Source: Candidatus Leptofilum proximum
Lineage (GTDB): Bacteria > Chloroflexota > Anaerolineae > Promineifilales > Promineifilaceae
Reading direction: 5' to 3'
Assembly (NCBI GenBank): GCA_016710325.1
Contig: JADJXK010000002.1
Location: 4,092,001 to 4,156,000 of the forward strand
Length of the DNA stretch: 64,000 nucleotides
Shown one piece after another: positions 7,124 through 15,071 of the stretch (position 1 is its first letter; every line of letters starts with the position of its first letter). The notes under the pieces are model-generated. The model was given only the letters and a program-made list of their open reading frames with translations. It ran no database searches and was not told the DNA's origin. The position numbers and the translations under genes are program-made.

Positions 7124-7190
7124 ATTACTTAATTACCCAATTACCTGATTACAGGCTTTGTAATTGAGTAATTGAGTAATTGGGTAATTG
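7124..7190. repeat. Micro-repeat hairpin, gtaattgag family
   Basis: The left arm starts ATTACTTAATTACCC and the right arm (from 7160) has GTAATTGAG, GTAATTGAG and GTAATTGGG units, with a loop around 7150-7159. It occupies the whole gap between the thioredoxin-like and moeZ genes. Confidence 0.85.
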
Positions 7191-7206
7191 TTAAAATGGA
7201 GATTTT

Positions 7207-8421
7207 ATGAGCAGCAAAACCTTAATCAACCCGGCGGCAGTGGCGCAAGTCAGCCTGTCGCATGAAGAAGTAGAGCGGTACAGCCGCCACCTGATCATGC
7301 CGGAAGTGGGCATGGAAGGGCAGAAGAAGCTCAAAGCCGCCAGCGTTTTGTTGATTGGCGCCGGGGGGCTTGGTTCGCCTTTGGCCATGTACCTGGCGGC
7401 GGCGGGAATCGGCCGTATTGGCCTGGTAGATTATGACGTGGTCGACTACACCAACTTGCAGCGCCAGATCATCCACGGCACCAAGGACGTGGGCCGGCCC
7501 AAGCTGGACAGCGCCAAAGATCGCATCCTGGACATCAACCCGCACATCCAGGTAGACACCTACGAAGTGCCGCTGACGTCCGACAACGCCCTGGAGCTGT
7601 TTGAACCCTACGACATCATCATCGACGGCACGGACAACTTCCCCACCCGCTACCTGACTAACGACGCCTGCGTGCTGCTGGGCAAACCCAACGTCTACGG
7701 CAGCATCTTCCGCTTCGAGGGGCAGGCATCTGTCTTTTACGCCAAGGAAGGGCCGTGCTACCGCTGCCTCTTCCCCGAACCGCCGCCGCCCGGGCTGGTG
7801 CCCAGCTGTGCCGAGGGTGGTGTCTTGGGCATTTTGCCCGGCACGATTGGCGCCATCCAGGCCACGGAAGCGGTCAAACTCATCCTGGGCGAAGGGGAAC
7901 CACTGATCGGCCGTTTGCTGCTGTATGATGCCCTGAACATGGAGTTTGACCAGGTGAACCTGCGCAAAAATCCCGACTGCCCCGTGTGCAGCGAACATCC
8001 CACCCTCACCGAGCTGATCGATTACGAGCAGTTTTGTGGCATGCCCGCCCACGACCGCAGCCATTTTTCGGCCGCGGCCAGCAGCAACGGTGACGGCGTG
8101 CCGCAGATGAGCCCGGCACAGCTCAAGGAACGGCTGGACGCAGGCGATAACCTGTATATCCTGGACGTGCGCGAACCGCACGAGTGGGAAATCTCTAACC
8201 TGAGCCACCTGGGGGCACACCTGATTCCCAAGGGACAGGTGGTGAACCGGCTCAACGAGCTGGACACGGCGCAGGAGATCGTGGTGCAGTGCCGCTCCGG
8301 GGCGCGCAGCGCCGACATCGTGCGCGAGCTGCAAAAGCACGGCTTCCGCAAGCTGTGGAACCTGGACGGCGGCATCAACCGCTGGGCCAAGGAGATCGAG
8401 CCGGAACTGCCGACTTACTAA
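7207..8421 (+). CDS. moeZ: Sulfur-carrier adenylyltransferase/sulfurtransferase (MoeB-rhodanese, MoeZ-like)
   Basis: Two-domain protein of 404 residues. The N-terminal ThiF/MoeB domain (about 1-270) has the nucleotide loop GAGGLGSPLAMYLAAAG, the Asp-rich LVDYDVVDYTNLQRQ, DGTDNFPTRYL, and paired zinc cysteines CYRC and CPVC. The C-terminal rhodanese domain (about 295-400) carries the active Cys in VVQCRSGARS. Such fusions adenylate the carrier C terminus and load sulfur onto it. As last gene of the SAM-controlled operon it supplies the activation step for the carrier at 5807, completing carrier, activator, cysteine synthase and JAMM protease. GGAG precedes the ATG. Confidence 0.92.
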   Translation: MSSKTLINPAAVAQVSLSHEEVERYSRHLIMPEVGMEGQKKLKAASVLLIGAGGLGSPLAMYLAAAGIGRIGLVDYDVVDYTNLQRQIIHGTKDVGRPKLDSAKDRILDINPHIQVDTYEVPLTSDNALELFEPYDIIIDGTDNFPTRYLTNDACVLLGKPNVYGSIFRFEGQASVFYAKEGPCYRCLFPEPPPPGLVPSCAEGGVLGILPGTIGAIQATEAVKLILGEGEPLIGRLLLYDALNMEFDQVNLRKNPDCPVCSEHPTLTELIDYEQFCGMPAHDRSHFSAAASSNGDGVPQMSPAQLKERLDAGDNLYILDVREPHEWEISNLSHLGAHLIPKGQVVNRLNELDTAQEIVVQCRSGARSADIVRELQKHGFRKLWNLDGGINRWAKEIEPELPTY

Positions 8422-8563
8422 AGTTTGGCCGCGGGTTTATAATGGACTAAAAGCGGTTTGGAGGAGTGGGCATCTGAGGATGCGGACTTTGCAAATTTGA
8501 TGTTTTGCTCGATTAGTCTGCTTTTTATAACCCTTGATTTCCCTGCAGAAGGAGGAAAAGCAA

Positions 8564-8950
8564 ATGGCCAAATTGGATTTGTTTGGATTGGTGGTGAAGG
8601 ATATGGCCGCATCGCTCAACTTTTACCGGCTGTTGGGCATGGCGATTCCGGCTGAGATGGACCACGAAGGGCATGTGGAGGTGACGCTGCCCGGCGGTCT
8701 GCGCCTGGCCTGGGATTCGCTGGAGGTCATCTTGAGCTTCAACGATGAGTGGCAAACGCCGGTCGGGCACCGTATGGGCATCGCCTTTTTGTGCGACAGC
8801 CCCGGCGACGTGGACCGGCTGTACGATGAGGTGGTGGCGGCGGGTTACGAAGGGCATAAACCTCCGTGGGATGCCTTTTGGGGCCAGCGTTATGCCCAGG
8901 TGAAGGACCCGGATGGCAACCTGGTGGATTTGTTTGCCCCGCTGGCGTAA
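8564..8950 (+). CDS. VOC (glyoxalase/bleomycin-resistance) family protein
   Basis: 128 residues of the vicinal-oxygen-chelate fold: a first beta-alpha unit with LFGLVVKDMAASLNFYRLLG, and the C-terminal GQRYAQVKDPDGNLVDLFAP typical of the family. A strong AGGAGG lies 9 bases before the ATG, which decides the start against an upstream in-frame codon at 8534. The substrate is unknown: members include antibiotic-binding proteins, dioxygenases and epimerases, and several metal ligands are not obvious here. It is separated from the sulfur operon by 142 bases containing a TATAAT at 8438. It ends in its own stem-loop, so it is probably monocistronic. Confidence 0.8.
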   Translation: MAKLDLFGLVVKDMAASLNFYRLLGMAIPAEMDHEGHVEVTLPGGLRLAWDSLEVILSFNDEWQTPVGHRMGIAFLCDSPGDVDRLYDEVVAAGYEGHKPPWDAFWGQRYAQVKDPDGNLVDLFAPLA

Positions 8951-8976
8951 GCGCGTTTACGTCAGTAAACGCGCTT
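8949..8976. terminator. Perfect hairpin at the VOC gene stop
   Basis: 12-base perfect stem AAGCGCGTTTAC / GTAAACGCGCTT with loop gtca, beginning within the stop codon. No T-run follows directly. It lies just before the T-rich terminator at 8995. Confidence 0.7.
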
Positions 8977-8994
8977 AATTGGTGAATTTTGTGG

Positions 8995-9036
8995 AGGACA
9001 CGGCCGTTTGTTGTGAAAACGGCCGTGTCCTTTTTT
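8995..9036. terminator. Rho-independent terminator built on ACGGCCGT
   Basis: 15-base perfect stem AGGACACGGCCGTTT (8995-9009) / AAACGGCCGTGTCCT (9017-9031) followed by TTTTTT. Each arm contains one copy of the over-represented octamer ACGGCCGT. It serves the VOC gene. Confidence 0.85.
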
Positions 9037-9037
9037 G

Positions 9038-9094
9038 TTGCCCATTGTAGAGACGTTGCATTGCAACGTCTCTACAATGGGCAACGTCTCTACA
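9038..9094. repeat. REP-like inverted repeat with gagacgttgca core, plus third copy
   Basis: A perfect 23-base inverted repeat (9038-9060 and 9062-9084) around a single central T, with core GTAGAGACGTTGCA. A third partial copy CAACGTCTCTACA follows at 9082-9094. Similar short repeats are scattered through some cyanobacterial and Chloroflexota genomes as far as I recall. It lies between the terminator of the VOC gene and the 3' end of the next, opposite gene. Confidence 0.7.
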
Positions 9095-10459
9095 TTAACC
9101 CGTGCAGGTGAGCGCCGGGCCGTTGTTGCTGGTGATCAAAGGCAAATACACAAACTGGTCCAGCACCGCCCCGGCCGGTTTGGGACTGCCGCTCGATTGA
9201 ATCTGGTAGATGGTGCCGCCGTGGCTTGCCACGTACAGTTCGCCATCACAGCCCTCGCCGAAGCTGCTGGGATTGGTCACGCCAATGCCGCCGAGCGGGG
9301 TGATGTTCCAGCTGCCACTGTTTTGCGCCAGCCAGAAGTTGCTGCTGATAAAGTCGGCATAGAGGTAGATGCCTTGCAGCGCCGGGTAGTCGTCGCCCCG
9401 GTAGACGTAACCGCCGGTGATGGAATTGCCTGCGTCGGTACCCCCACCATGTGGATAAACGTCGAAGGGGAACACGTAGGTGGAGATGTCGGCGCAGTTG
9501 GTGGTGTTGAAGGGTTCGTTGCCTTCGTAGCAGCGCCAGCCGTAGTTTTCACCGCCGGTGCTGCTGGCGGGCTGGAAGTTGACTTCCTCCCACGAACCCT
9601 GGCCCACGTCGGCAATGTAGTAATCAAACGTTTGCCGGTCGAAGCTGACGCGCCAGGGGTTGCGCAGGCCGGAAGCCCAGATTTCGTTGCAGATGTTGTC
9701 GCCGCTGGCGGTGAAGGGGTTGTCGGCGGGGATGGTGTAGGGTGGGGTGCCACCGCTCACGGTGCCGCAGTCGGGGGCCAGGCCGCTGTCGCCATCGACG
9801 TTGAGGCGCAGCACCTTGCCCAGCAGCCTGGTCATGTCCTGGGCATTGCCGATGCCGTCTGTGTGGCCGCTGCCGGTGTCGCCGCCGCCGCCGCCGTCGC
9901 CCATGGCGATGTAGAGGTAGCCATCCTGCGGACCAAAGTTGAGGTCCCCGGCGTTGTGGTTGCCGTTGGGCTGGTCGATGCGCAGGATTTCGACGGCGCT
10001 GGTGGGATCGGCCACGTTGGGATCACTGCTGACGGTGTAGCGGGCGATGATCGTATCACCGCTGCCGGAGACGGCCGTATAGTTCACGTAAAAATAAGGC
10101 GTGTTTGGGTAGTCGGGATGAAACGCCAGCCCCAACAGGCCGCGCTCCGAGTGCGTTTCGCTGTCCACGATGCCATTGATGTCCAGAAACGGCGTGGCCA
10201 GCTTGTCACCATTGGCGTCGATAATGCGGATGACGCCGGGCTGCTCAACGATAAACAGGCGGTCATCCCCGGCATTGGCGATGTCCAGCGGCTGGGTGAA
10301 GCCGCTTTCCACGGCAACGGCCGTAATCTCCACACCCTCCGGGGCGTCTGGAGTAACAGGCGGCTGGGCCGAAACGGCCGTGCCACCCAGCCATCCCGTC
10401 AAAGCTAAAACAAAACTAGCGAAAACAATCCAGCGAAACTGAACATTTTGCTTCTTCAT
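9095..10459 (-). CDS. Secreted PQQ-dependent sugar dehydrogenase-like beta-propeller (paralogue 1)
   Basis: 454 residues with an N-terminal signal peptide (FASFVLALTGWLGGTAVSAQ) and the six-bladed soluble glucose dehydrogenase/sorbosone dehydrogenase fold (Asd/YliI type). Family blocks: DRLFIVEQPGVIRI, SERGLLGLAFHPDY, NHNAGDLNFGPDGYLY-type blade with His, LRNPWRVSFDR and ADVGQGSWEEVN. The family oxidises aldose sugars using PQQ with calcium in the cell exterior; substrate unknown here. AAGGAG precedes the ATG. The next gene on the same strand is a lipoprotein paralogue, apparently a tandem duplication. The C-terminal ~35 residues lie beyond the propeller. Confidence 0.85.
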   Translation of the reverse strand: MKKQNVQFRWIVFASFVLALTGWLGGTAVSAQPPVTPDAPEGVEITAVAVESGFTQPLDIANAGDDRLFIVEQPGVIRIIDANGDKLATPFLDINGIVDSETHSERGLLGLAFHPDYPNTPYFYVNYTAVSGSGDTIIARYTVSSDPNVADPTSAVEILRIDQPNGNHNAGDLNFGPQDGYLYIAMGDGGGGGDTGSGHTDGIGNAQDMTRLLGKVLRLNVDGDSGLAPDCGTVSGGTPPYTIPADNPFTASGDNICNEIWASGLRNPWRVSFDRQTFDYYIADVGQGSWEEVNFQPASSTGGENYGWRCYEGNEPFNTTNCADISTYVFPFDVYPHGGGTDAGNSITGGYVYRGDDYPALQGIYLYADFISSNFWLAQNSGSWNITPLGGIGVTNPSSFGEGCDGELYVASHGGTIYQIQSSGSPKPAGAVLDQFVYLPLITSNNGPALTCTG

Positions 10460-10571
10460 ACCAATACTCCTTATGGTGATTTGGGTTGAATCGGTGACGA
10501 ACGGCCGTACTGGGCGTTGGGAATGGGCCGTACGCTGGCTGGTTTGGTGGATCCAGGTGCCGATTTTTGGG

Positions 10572-11906
10572 TTACGGCCGTACCTGCAAAATCTGCCCGG
10601 TGCGTGCCACCACGTACAGCTCGCCGTTCACGTCTTCGCCAAAGCTGGTGATGGGCAAACTGCTCCGGTACACGATGGTGGACTGCCAGCTGCCGTCTGG
10701 CTGCTGAAACACGCCCCAGATGATGCCGCTGCAAAAATCGGCCACAAAATAATTGCCGTACAGGCTCAGGAACTGCTGCCCGCGGTAGATGTAGCCGCCG
10801 CTGATCGAGCAGCCCTGCGTGTGATCATATTCAAAAACAGCCGGGACAAAATTGGCCGGGTTGCAGTTGGTTACGTAGCAATGGTTGCCTTCCATGAAGT
10901 TCCAGCCAAAGTTCTGGCCGCCTGGTGTCCCGGCCGCCAGCCAGCTTACTTCTTCCCAGGTGTTTTGCCCCACATCGGCCACAAACAGGTCATTTGTCAG
11001 CCGGTCGAAGCTGAAGCGCCAGGGATTGCGGAGGCCGTAGGCCCACACCTCGGGCCGGGCGTTGGGGTCATCCACAAAAGGATTGTCGGCGGGGATGGTG
11101 TAGCTGCCGTCCAGACTGTCTATATCCAGCCGCAGGATGCTGCCCAGCAGCGTGCCCGTGTTCTGGCCATTGCCCTCCGGGTCGCCCTGGCTGCCGCCGT
11201 CGCCCATGCCCACGTACAGGTAGCCATCTGGCCCAAACGCAACCATACCGCCGTTGTGGTTGGCGTAGGGCTGGGGAACGGTCAGCAAAATTTGCTCGCT
11301 GTTGGGGTCAGCCACGTTGGGATCGCTGCTGACGCGGTAGCGGGCGATGTTGGTGCCGCCGTTTACGTTGGTGTAGTTGAGGAAAAAGTAGCCATTTTCC
11401 TGGTAGTTGGGATGAAACGCCAGGCCGAGCAGCCCTTGCTCGTTGCTGTTGGAGTTGACCGGATCCATGATGTCCAGGAACGGTTCGGGCAGCAGTTCGC
11501 CATTTTGCAGGATGCGAATGGTACCCGCCTGCTCCAAAATGAACAGCCGGTCATCAAAGGCATGGGTGAGGTAAAGCGGCTGGATCAGCCCGCTGATGAT
11601 GGGCTCCAGGCTGATGCTGCTCACGGGATTTTCCGGAATGGGTGTGACGGTTGGAGTGGGCGTTGGCGGCTGTTCGGTAGGTGGAGCGTTGGTGGCGGTT
11701 GGTTGGATAGAGTTGGTGGTTGCCTCTTCGATGACGGGCGGTGGTGGTGTGTTGGTGATGGGAACGGCCGTATTGATGATGGGTTGTGCCAGAGTGGGGT
11801 TGGGGGATACGGTCGTTTCTTCAAGGGCAGCACCGCTCTGACAGGCGGTAAAGAGCAGCAGGACCAGGCTAAACAGGATGATGAGTTTGCGCATAGATAA
11901 TTCCAT
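10572..11906 (-). CDS. Lipoprotein PQQ-dependent sugar dehydrogenase-like beta-propeller (paralogue 2)
   Basis: 444 residues. A lipobox LLLFTACQS ends the signal peptide. A Pro/Thr-rich spacer (PPTEQPPTPTPTVTP, about residues 75-90) precedes the propeller domain with DRLFILEQAGTIRIL, EQGLLGLAFHPNY, NHNGGMVAFGPDGYLY, LRNPWRFSFDRLT and ADVGQNTWEEV. So this copy is membrane-tethered while its downstream neighbour is freely secreted. Two starts are possible: ATG at 11906, whose GAAGGG site is folded in a hairpin, and ATG at 11894, preceded by GGAA outside the hairpin. Transcribed ahead of paralogue 1 with a 112-base gap. Confidence 0.85.
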   Translation of the reverse strand: MELSMRKLIILFSLVLLLFTACQSGAALEETTVSPNPTLAQPIINTAVPITNTPPPPVIEEATTNSIQPTATNAPPTEQPPTPTPTVTPIPENPVSSISLEPIISGLIQPLYLTHAFDDRLFILEQAGTIRILQNGELLPEPFLDIMDPVNSNSNEQGLLGLAFHPNYQENGYFFLNYTNVNGGTNIARYRVSSDPNVADPNSEQILLTVPQPYANHNGGMVAFGPDGYLYVGMGDGGSQGDPEGNGQNTGTLLGSILRLDIDSLDGSYTIPADNPFVDDPNARPEVWAYGLRNPWRFSFDRLTNDLFVADVGQNTWEEVSWLAAGTPGGQNFGWNFMEGNHCYVTNCNPANFVPAVFEYDHTQGCSISGGYIYRGQQFLSLYGNYFVADFCSGIIWGVFQQPDGSWQSTIVYRSSLPITSFGEDVNGELYVVARTGQILQVRP

Positions 11907-11911
11907 AACAA

Positions 11912-11952
11912 AACCCTTCGCAAAGCATCATGCGGACGGAAGGCGAAGGGTT
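11912..11952 (-). promoter_or_regulatory. Hairpin over the ribosome-binding site of the lipoprotein dehydrogenase
   Basis: Ten-base arms AACCCTTCGC (11912-11921) and GCGAAGGGTT (11943-11952). On the coding strand the GAAGGG that would serve the ATG at 11906 lies in the stem, so it could control which start is used. Confidence 0.45.
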
Positions 11953-12036
11953 ACGGGTTCGATAAAGCCGCGCGTAAGTATAGCACAGGACCATTATCGC
12001 CTGGCGACACTACTTAGAAACCCATAATCCAAACAA

Positions 12037-12068
12037 AAAAGACCTACGGCAGTCGCTGTAGGTCTTTT
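12037..12068. terminator. Bidirectional terminator between dehydrogenase and rfbB genes
   Basis: 11-base stem AAAAGACCTAC (12037-12047) / GTAGGTCTTTT (12058-12068) with A and T runs on both sides. For transcripts on the minus strand it terminates rfbB. Confidence 0.8.
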
Positions 12069-12081
12069 GGGGAATTAAAAA

Positions 12082-12143
12082 CCACAGATTTCACAGATGG
12101 CACAGATAAAAGAAAAAAACTGTGTCATCTGCGCAATCTGTGG
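12082..12143. repeat. Micro-repeat hairpin, cacagat family
   Basis: Left arm CCACAGATTTCACAGAT (from 12082), right arm ending CGCAATCTGTGG (12120-12143), separated by an A-rich loop. It sits between the rfbB stop codon and the terminator at 12037. Confidence 0.85.
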
Positions 12144-12151
12144 ATAAACCG

Positions 12152-13174
12152 CTACTTCTCGGTTTGCCAGCGGTGGCCGTACTGCTTTTGGTAATATGCC
12201 TTGAACTCGCCGGACTTAATTTTGCGCCACCACCATTCGTTTTCGCGGTACCAAACGGCCGTCTTGGCCACGGCCTCAGCAGGGGTGTGTTTGGGTTCCC
12301 AGCCCAGCGCCTTGATCTTGTCGATGTTCAGACTGTAGCGCCGGTCGTGGCCCTCCCGGTCTTTCACGTGCTTGATCAGCTCCTTGGGCCGGTTGAGCGT
12401 TTCCAGCAGAATTTCCACCATCTGCACGTTTTCCATCTCCACGCCGGTGCCCACGTTGTAGGCTTCACCCAGCACCCCTTTGTGCAGCACCAGGTCAATC
12501 GCCTCACAATGGTCTTCGACGTACTGGTATTCGCGCATCTGACGGCCGTCGCCGTACAGCGGCAGCGGCTCTTCATCGATGGCGTTGGTGGCAAACAGCG
12601 GCACGACTTTTTCCGGGTATTGGAACGGGCCAATGTTGTTAGACCCCCGGGTAATCGTTACCGGCAGGCCGTAGGTGATGAAGTAGGCATTCACCAGCAG
12701 ATCGGCGCTGGCTTTGCTGGCGGCGTACGGGCTGCGCGGGTCCAGCTTGTCGCTTTCTACGCTGGAGTAGCCTTCCGGGATGTGGCCGTACACTTCGTCG
12801 GTGGAGATTTGGTGGTAACGCAGGCCGTGTTTCTTGGCTGCTTCCAACAGCACGTAGGTGCCGTAGACGCTGGTCTGGATAAACGCATCCGGGTCCATAA
12901 TCGAGCGATCGACGTGCGTCTCGGCGGCAAAGTTGACGATGGTGTCTACGTCATATTGCTGGATGGTCGCCTCGACTGTGGCCGCATCACAAATATCGCC
13001 CTGCACAAAGGCGTAGCGTGGATCGTCTTTCACGTCCAGCAAGTTGTCTAAATTGCCAGCGTAGGTGAGCTTGTCGTAGACGATGATGTGGTAATCGTTA
13101 TATTTCTTGAGCATGTGGAGAACAAAGTTGGCGCCAATAAAACCAGCGCCACCCGTCACGATAATATTTTTCAC
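12152..13174 (-). CDS. rfbB: dTDP-glucose 4,6-dehydratase
   Basis: 340-residue extended short-chain dehydrogenase that converts dTDP-glucose to dTDP-4-keto-6-deoxyglucose, the entry to deoxysugar synthesis for surface polysaccharide. The NAD loop is TGGAGFIGANFV. AETHVDRSI and the catalytic STDEVYGH segment (Asp-Glu pair after Thr) with SPYAASKASAD (Tyr-x-x-x-Lys) follow. GPFQYPEKVVPLF and YGDGRQMREYQYVED are RfbB signatures that separate it from other epimerases. The start is GTG at 13174 after AGAGGT. None of the partner genes (rfbA, rfbC, rfbD) are adjacent, so the gene stands alone. Confidence 0.93.
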   Translation of the reverse strand: MKNIIVTGGAGFIGANFVLHMLKKYNDYHIIVYDKLTYAGNLDNLLDVKDDPRYAFVQGDICDAATVEATIQQYDVDTIVNFAAETHVDRSIMDPDAFIQTSVYGTYVLLEAAKKHGLRYHQISTDEVYGHIPEGYSSVESDKLDPRSPYAASKASADLLVNAYFITYGLPVTITRGSNNIGPFQYPEKVVPLFATNAIDEEPLPLYGDGRQMREYQYVEDHCEAIDLVLHKGVLGEAYNVGTGVEMENVQMVEILLETLNRPKELIKHVKDREGHDRRYSLNIDKIKALGWEPKHTPAEAVAKTAVWYRENEWWWRKIKSGEFKAYYQKQYGHRWQTEK

Positions 13175-13409
13175 GAGCAGACCTCTTTCTGTTTCCTTGC
13201 AGGAGTTTTGCGGTTGGTTACGTTCTTTATTTACAAGAGCGCGATTGTAACGAAGGCGGTTTTCCCAGCCAAGAGACGGTTGTGCTATACTTTCGCTACG
13301 CTTACACTACTTGCCCAGCAGCACAGCCTAATTGACCAACCATGCGTAATTCCTTACGATATTCCTTGTTAGACCTCGACTCATCCTCACTTTTTGCGGA
13401 GTTTACCTC

Positions 13410-15020
13410 ATGGCGCAGCATTTCAACTTTCTTTTTGTCAGCGATTTTCACCTCAGCGAAGGGCGGAACCCGGCCAATGGGTTGATTCATCGCAACGAGG
13501 ATTTTTTCCAGGACATCCCCTTTGCCCAGATGCTCGCCCATCACGTCAAACTAAGCCGCCGCGAAACGGCCGTTGAATACCACAACATCCCCTGGAAACT
13601 GGTCATCAACGGCGACATCTTCGACTTTTTGCAGGTGGTTTCGCTGCCCAGGGAGGGGGCCGAGCTGTTTGGGGTCAAGGGAGTGCGCAGCCACAAAGAA
13701 CTGAGCAAAAACGAGCAGAAGTTCGGCCTGGGCACCGCCTCGCCGGAAATTGTGTGGAAAGTCACCCAGATTGCCAAGGGGCATCCCATCTTTTTCCAGG
13801 CGCTGGCCTGGTTTGTGGCCCAGCCGGGCAACGAGCTGGTGCTCATGAAAGGCAACCACGACGTGGAGCTGTACTGGCCCGATGCGCAGCTGCGGCTGCG
13901 GCAGCTGCTGCAGAAAGCGTACAAGGGTTGGTTGGAAACGGCCGTTCCCGGCGACGATCAGGCCCTGCTGCCCTATTTCGACAACCTGCCCGAAGCGCTC
14001 AGCCTGGAGATGCTGCAAAAGAAAGTCAGCTTCCCGTCTGCCTTTTTGTACGAACCAGGGCTGTTTTACGTCGAGCATGGCTGCCAGTTTGAACCGGCCA
14101 ACGCCTTCCGCAACTTTGAAGACCCGCGCCTGACGCCCAGCGAATCGTTCCCAGACGCGGCCAACTTCATCGAGCTGCCTTCTGGCTCCCTGTTTGTGCG
14201 CTACTTCTTCAATGATGTGGAGCACATCCATCCCTTCGCCGACAACATGAAGCCCATCTCGCGCTACGTCTTTTGGCTGCTGCGCCACGCGCCCGGCGAA
14301 CTGACCACCTTTGCCTGGAAGCTGCTGCCGCAGTACCTGCGCGCCCGGCGCGAGGTGAACAAAAAGCTGAAGCGGCAGCAGTACGAACCACCCCAGGCAG
14401 AAACGGCCGATCCCTTCCTGCGCGCCATCCACGACATCCAAATTCACAGCCGGGAAACGATTTCCACCTCCACCTGGCAAACGCTGTGGCGGCTGGGCGG
14501 CAGCGTTGTGCTGGCGTTGGTGGCCATTGCTCTGCTGTTCCTGGCGGTGCGAGTGATTGCCCTGGGCATCTACTGGCCCGCGATCATCGCCGTGCTGCTG
14601 GCGGTGATTTTTGGCTACACCGCCTCCGGTCTGTTGCAGTCAGTGGATCATTTGCTGGAGGGAGACTATTTATTCACCGGGTCGGAACGCATTGCCCGCC
14701 TGCTCAACGGCGGCACGCACCCCGGCTACGGCAGCGTGCGCTACTTCATTTTTGGCCATGATCATGCCGCCACGGTGCGCCTGCTGCCGCCTACTGACAA
14801 AGATCGGCCGCCGCACCGGCAGTGGTACATCAACACCGGCGCCTGGGTGCCCGTCTTTAGCGAATCGGAGCGGCTGCTGCGCCAGGATGAACAGCTCACC
14901 TTCCTGCGCCTGGTCCCTGGTCGGGTGCAGCACAGCGACGAAAGCAAAAACCGCGACATGCCGGAACTGCTGCAATGGTTGGTCAACGCCCCGCATGAGG
15001 TGCGGCTGTTTGGGAGTTAA
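13410..15020 (+). CDS. Calcineurin-like metallophosphoesterase with C-terminal membrane segments
   Basis: 536 residues. The N-terminal catalytic domain has the two-metal motifs of the superfamily: FVSDFHLSEG (Asp-x-His), VINGDIFDF (Gly-Asp-x-x-Asp), LMKGNHDVELYW (Gly-Asn-His-Asp/Glu), and much later FGHDHAATV (Gly-His-x-His). Between them lie two hydrophobic helices near residues 370-410 (VVLALVAIALLFLAVRVIAL and PAIIAVLLAVIFGYTASGLL), so the last metal-binding strand comes after the membrane segments. This arrangement is unusual. GGAG precedes the ATG. The substrate is unknown; UDP-diacylglucosamine hydrolase relatives share the core but lack the membrane helices. Divergent from rfbB. Confidence 0.75.
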   Translation: MAQHFNFLFVSDFHLSEGRNPANGLIHRNEDFFQDIPFAQMLAHHVKLSRRETAVEYHNIPWKLVINGDIFDFLQVVSLPREGAELFGVKGVRSHKELSKNEQKFGLGTASPEIVWKVTQIAKGHPIFFQALAWFVAQPGNELVLMKGNHDVELYWPDAQLRLRQLLQKAYKGWLETAVPGDDQALLPYFDNLPEALSLEMLQKKVSFPSAFLYEPGLFYVEHGCQFEPANAFRNFEDPRLTPSESFPDAANFIELPSGSLFVRYFFNDVEHIHPFADNMKPISRYVFWLLRHAPGELTTFAWKLLPQYLRARREVNKKLKRQQYEPPQAETADPFLRAIHDIQIHSRETISTSTWQTLWRLGGSVVLALVAIALLFLAVRVIALGIYWPAIIAVLLAVIFGYTASGLLQSVDHLLEGDYLFTGSERIARLLNGGTHPGYGSVRYFIFGHDHAATVRLLPPTDKDRPPHRQWYINTGAWVPVFSESERLLRQDEQLTFLRLVPGRVQHSDESKNRDMPELLQWLVNAPHEVRLFGS

Positions 15021-15030
15021 GGCAGGGGAA

Positions 15031-15071
15031 AGTGAAAAGTAAAAAGTTAGAGCTACTTATCACTTATCACT
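15031..15071. repeat. Micro-repeat hairpin, agtgaaaagt family
   Basis: AGTGAAAAGTAAAAAGT then ACTTATCACTTATCACTT, imperfect arms between two convergent genes. The right arm overlaps the last codons of the nudC gene. Confidence 0.65.

Noticed and set aside
9035..10408. Long open frame of 457 codons on the plus strand opposite the first sugar dehydrogenase
   Set aside because: Antisense shadow of a gene with clear family motifs. The frame is rich in Val, Gly and Ala from GC-rich third positions and has no motif.
10473..11900. Open frame of 475 codons opposite the second sugar dehydrogenase
   Set aside because: Antisense shadow, same reasoning; the minus-strand protein has a signal peptide and the full set of propeller motifs.
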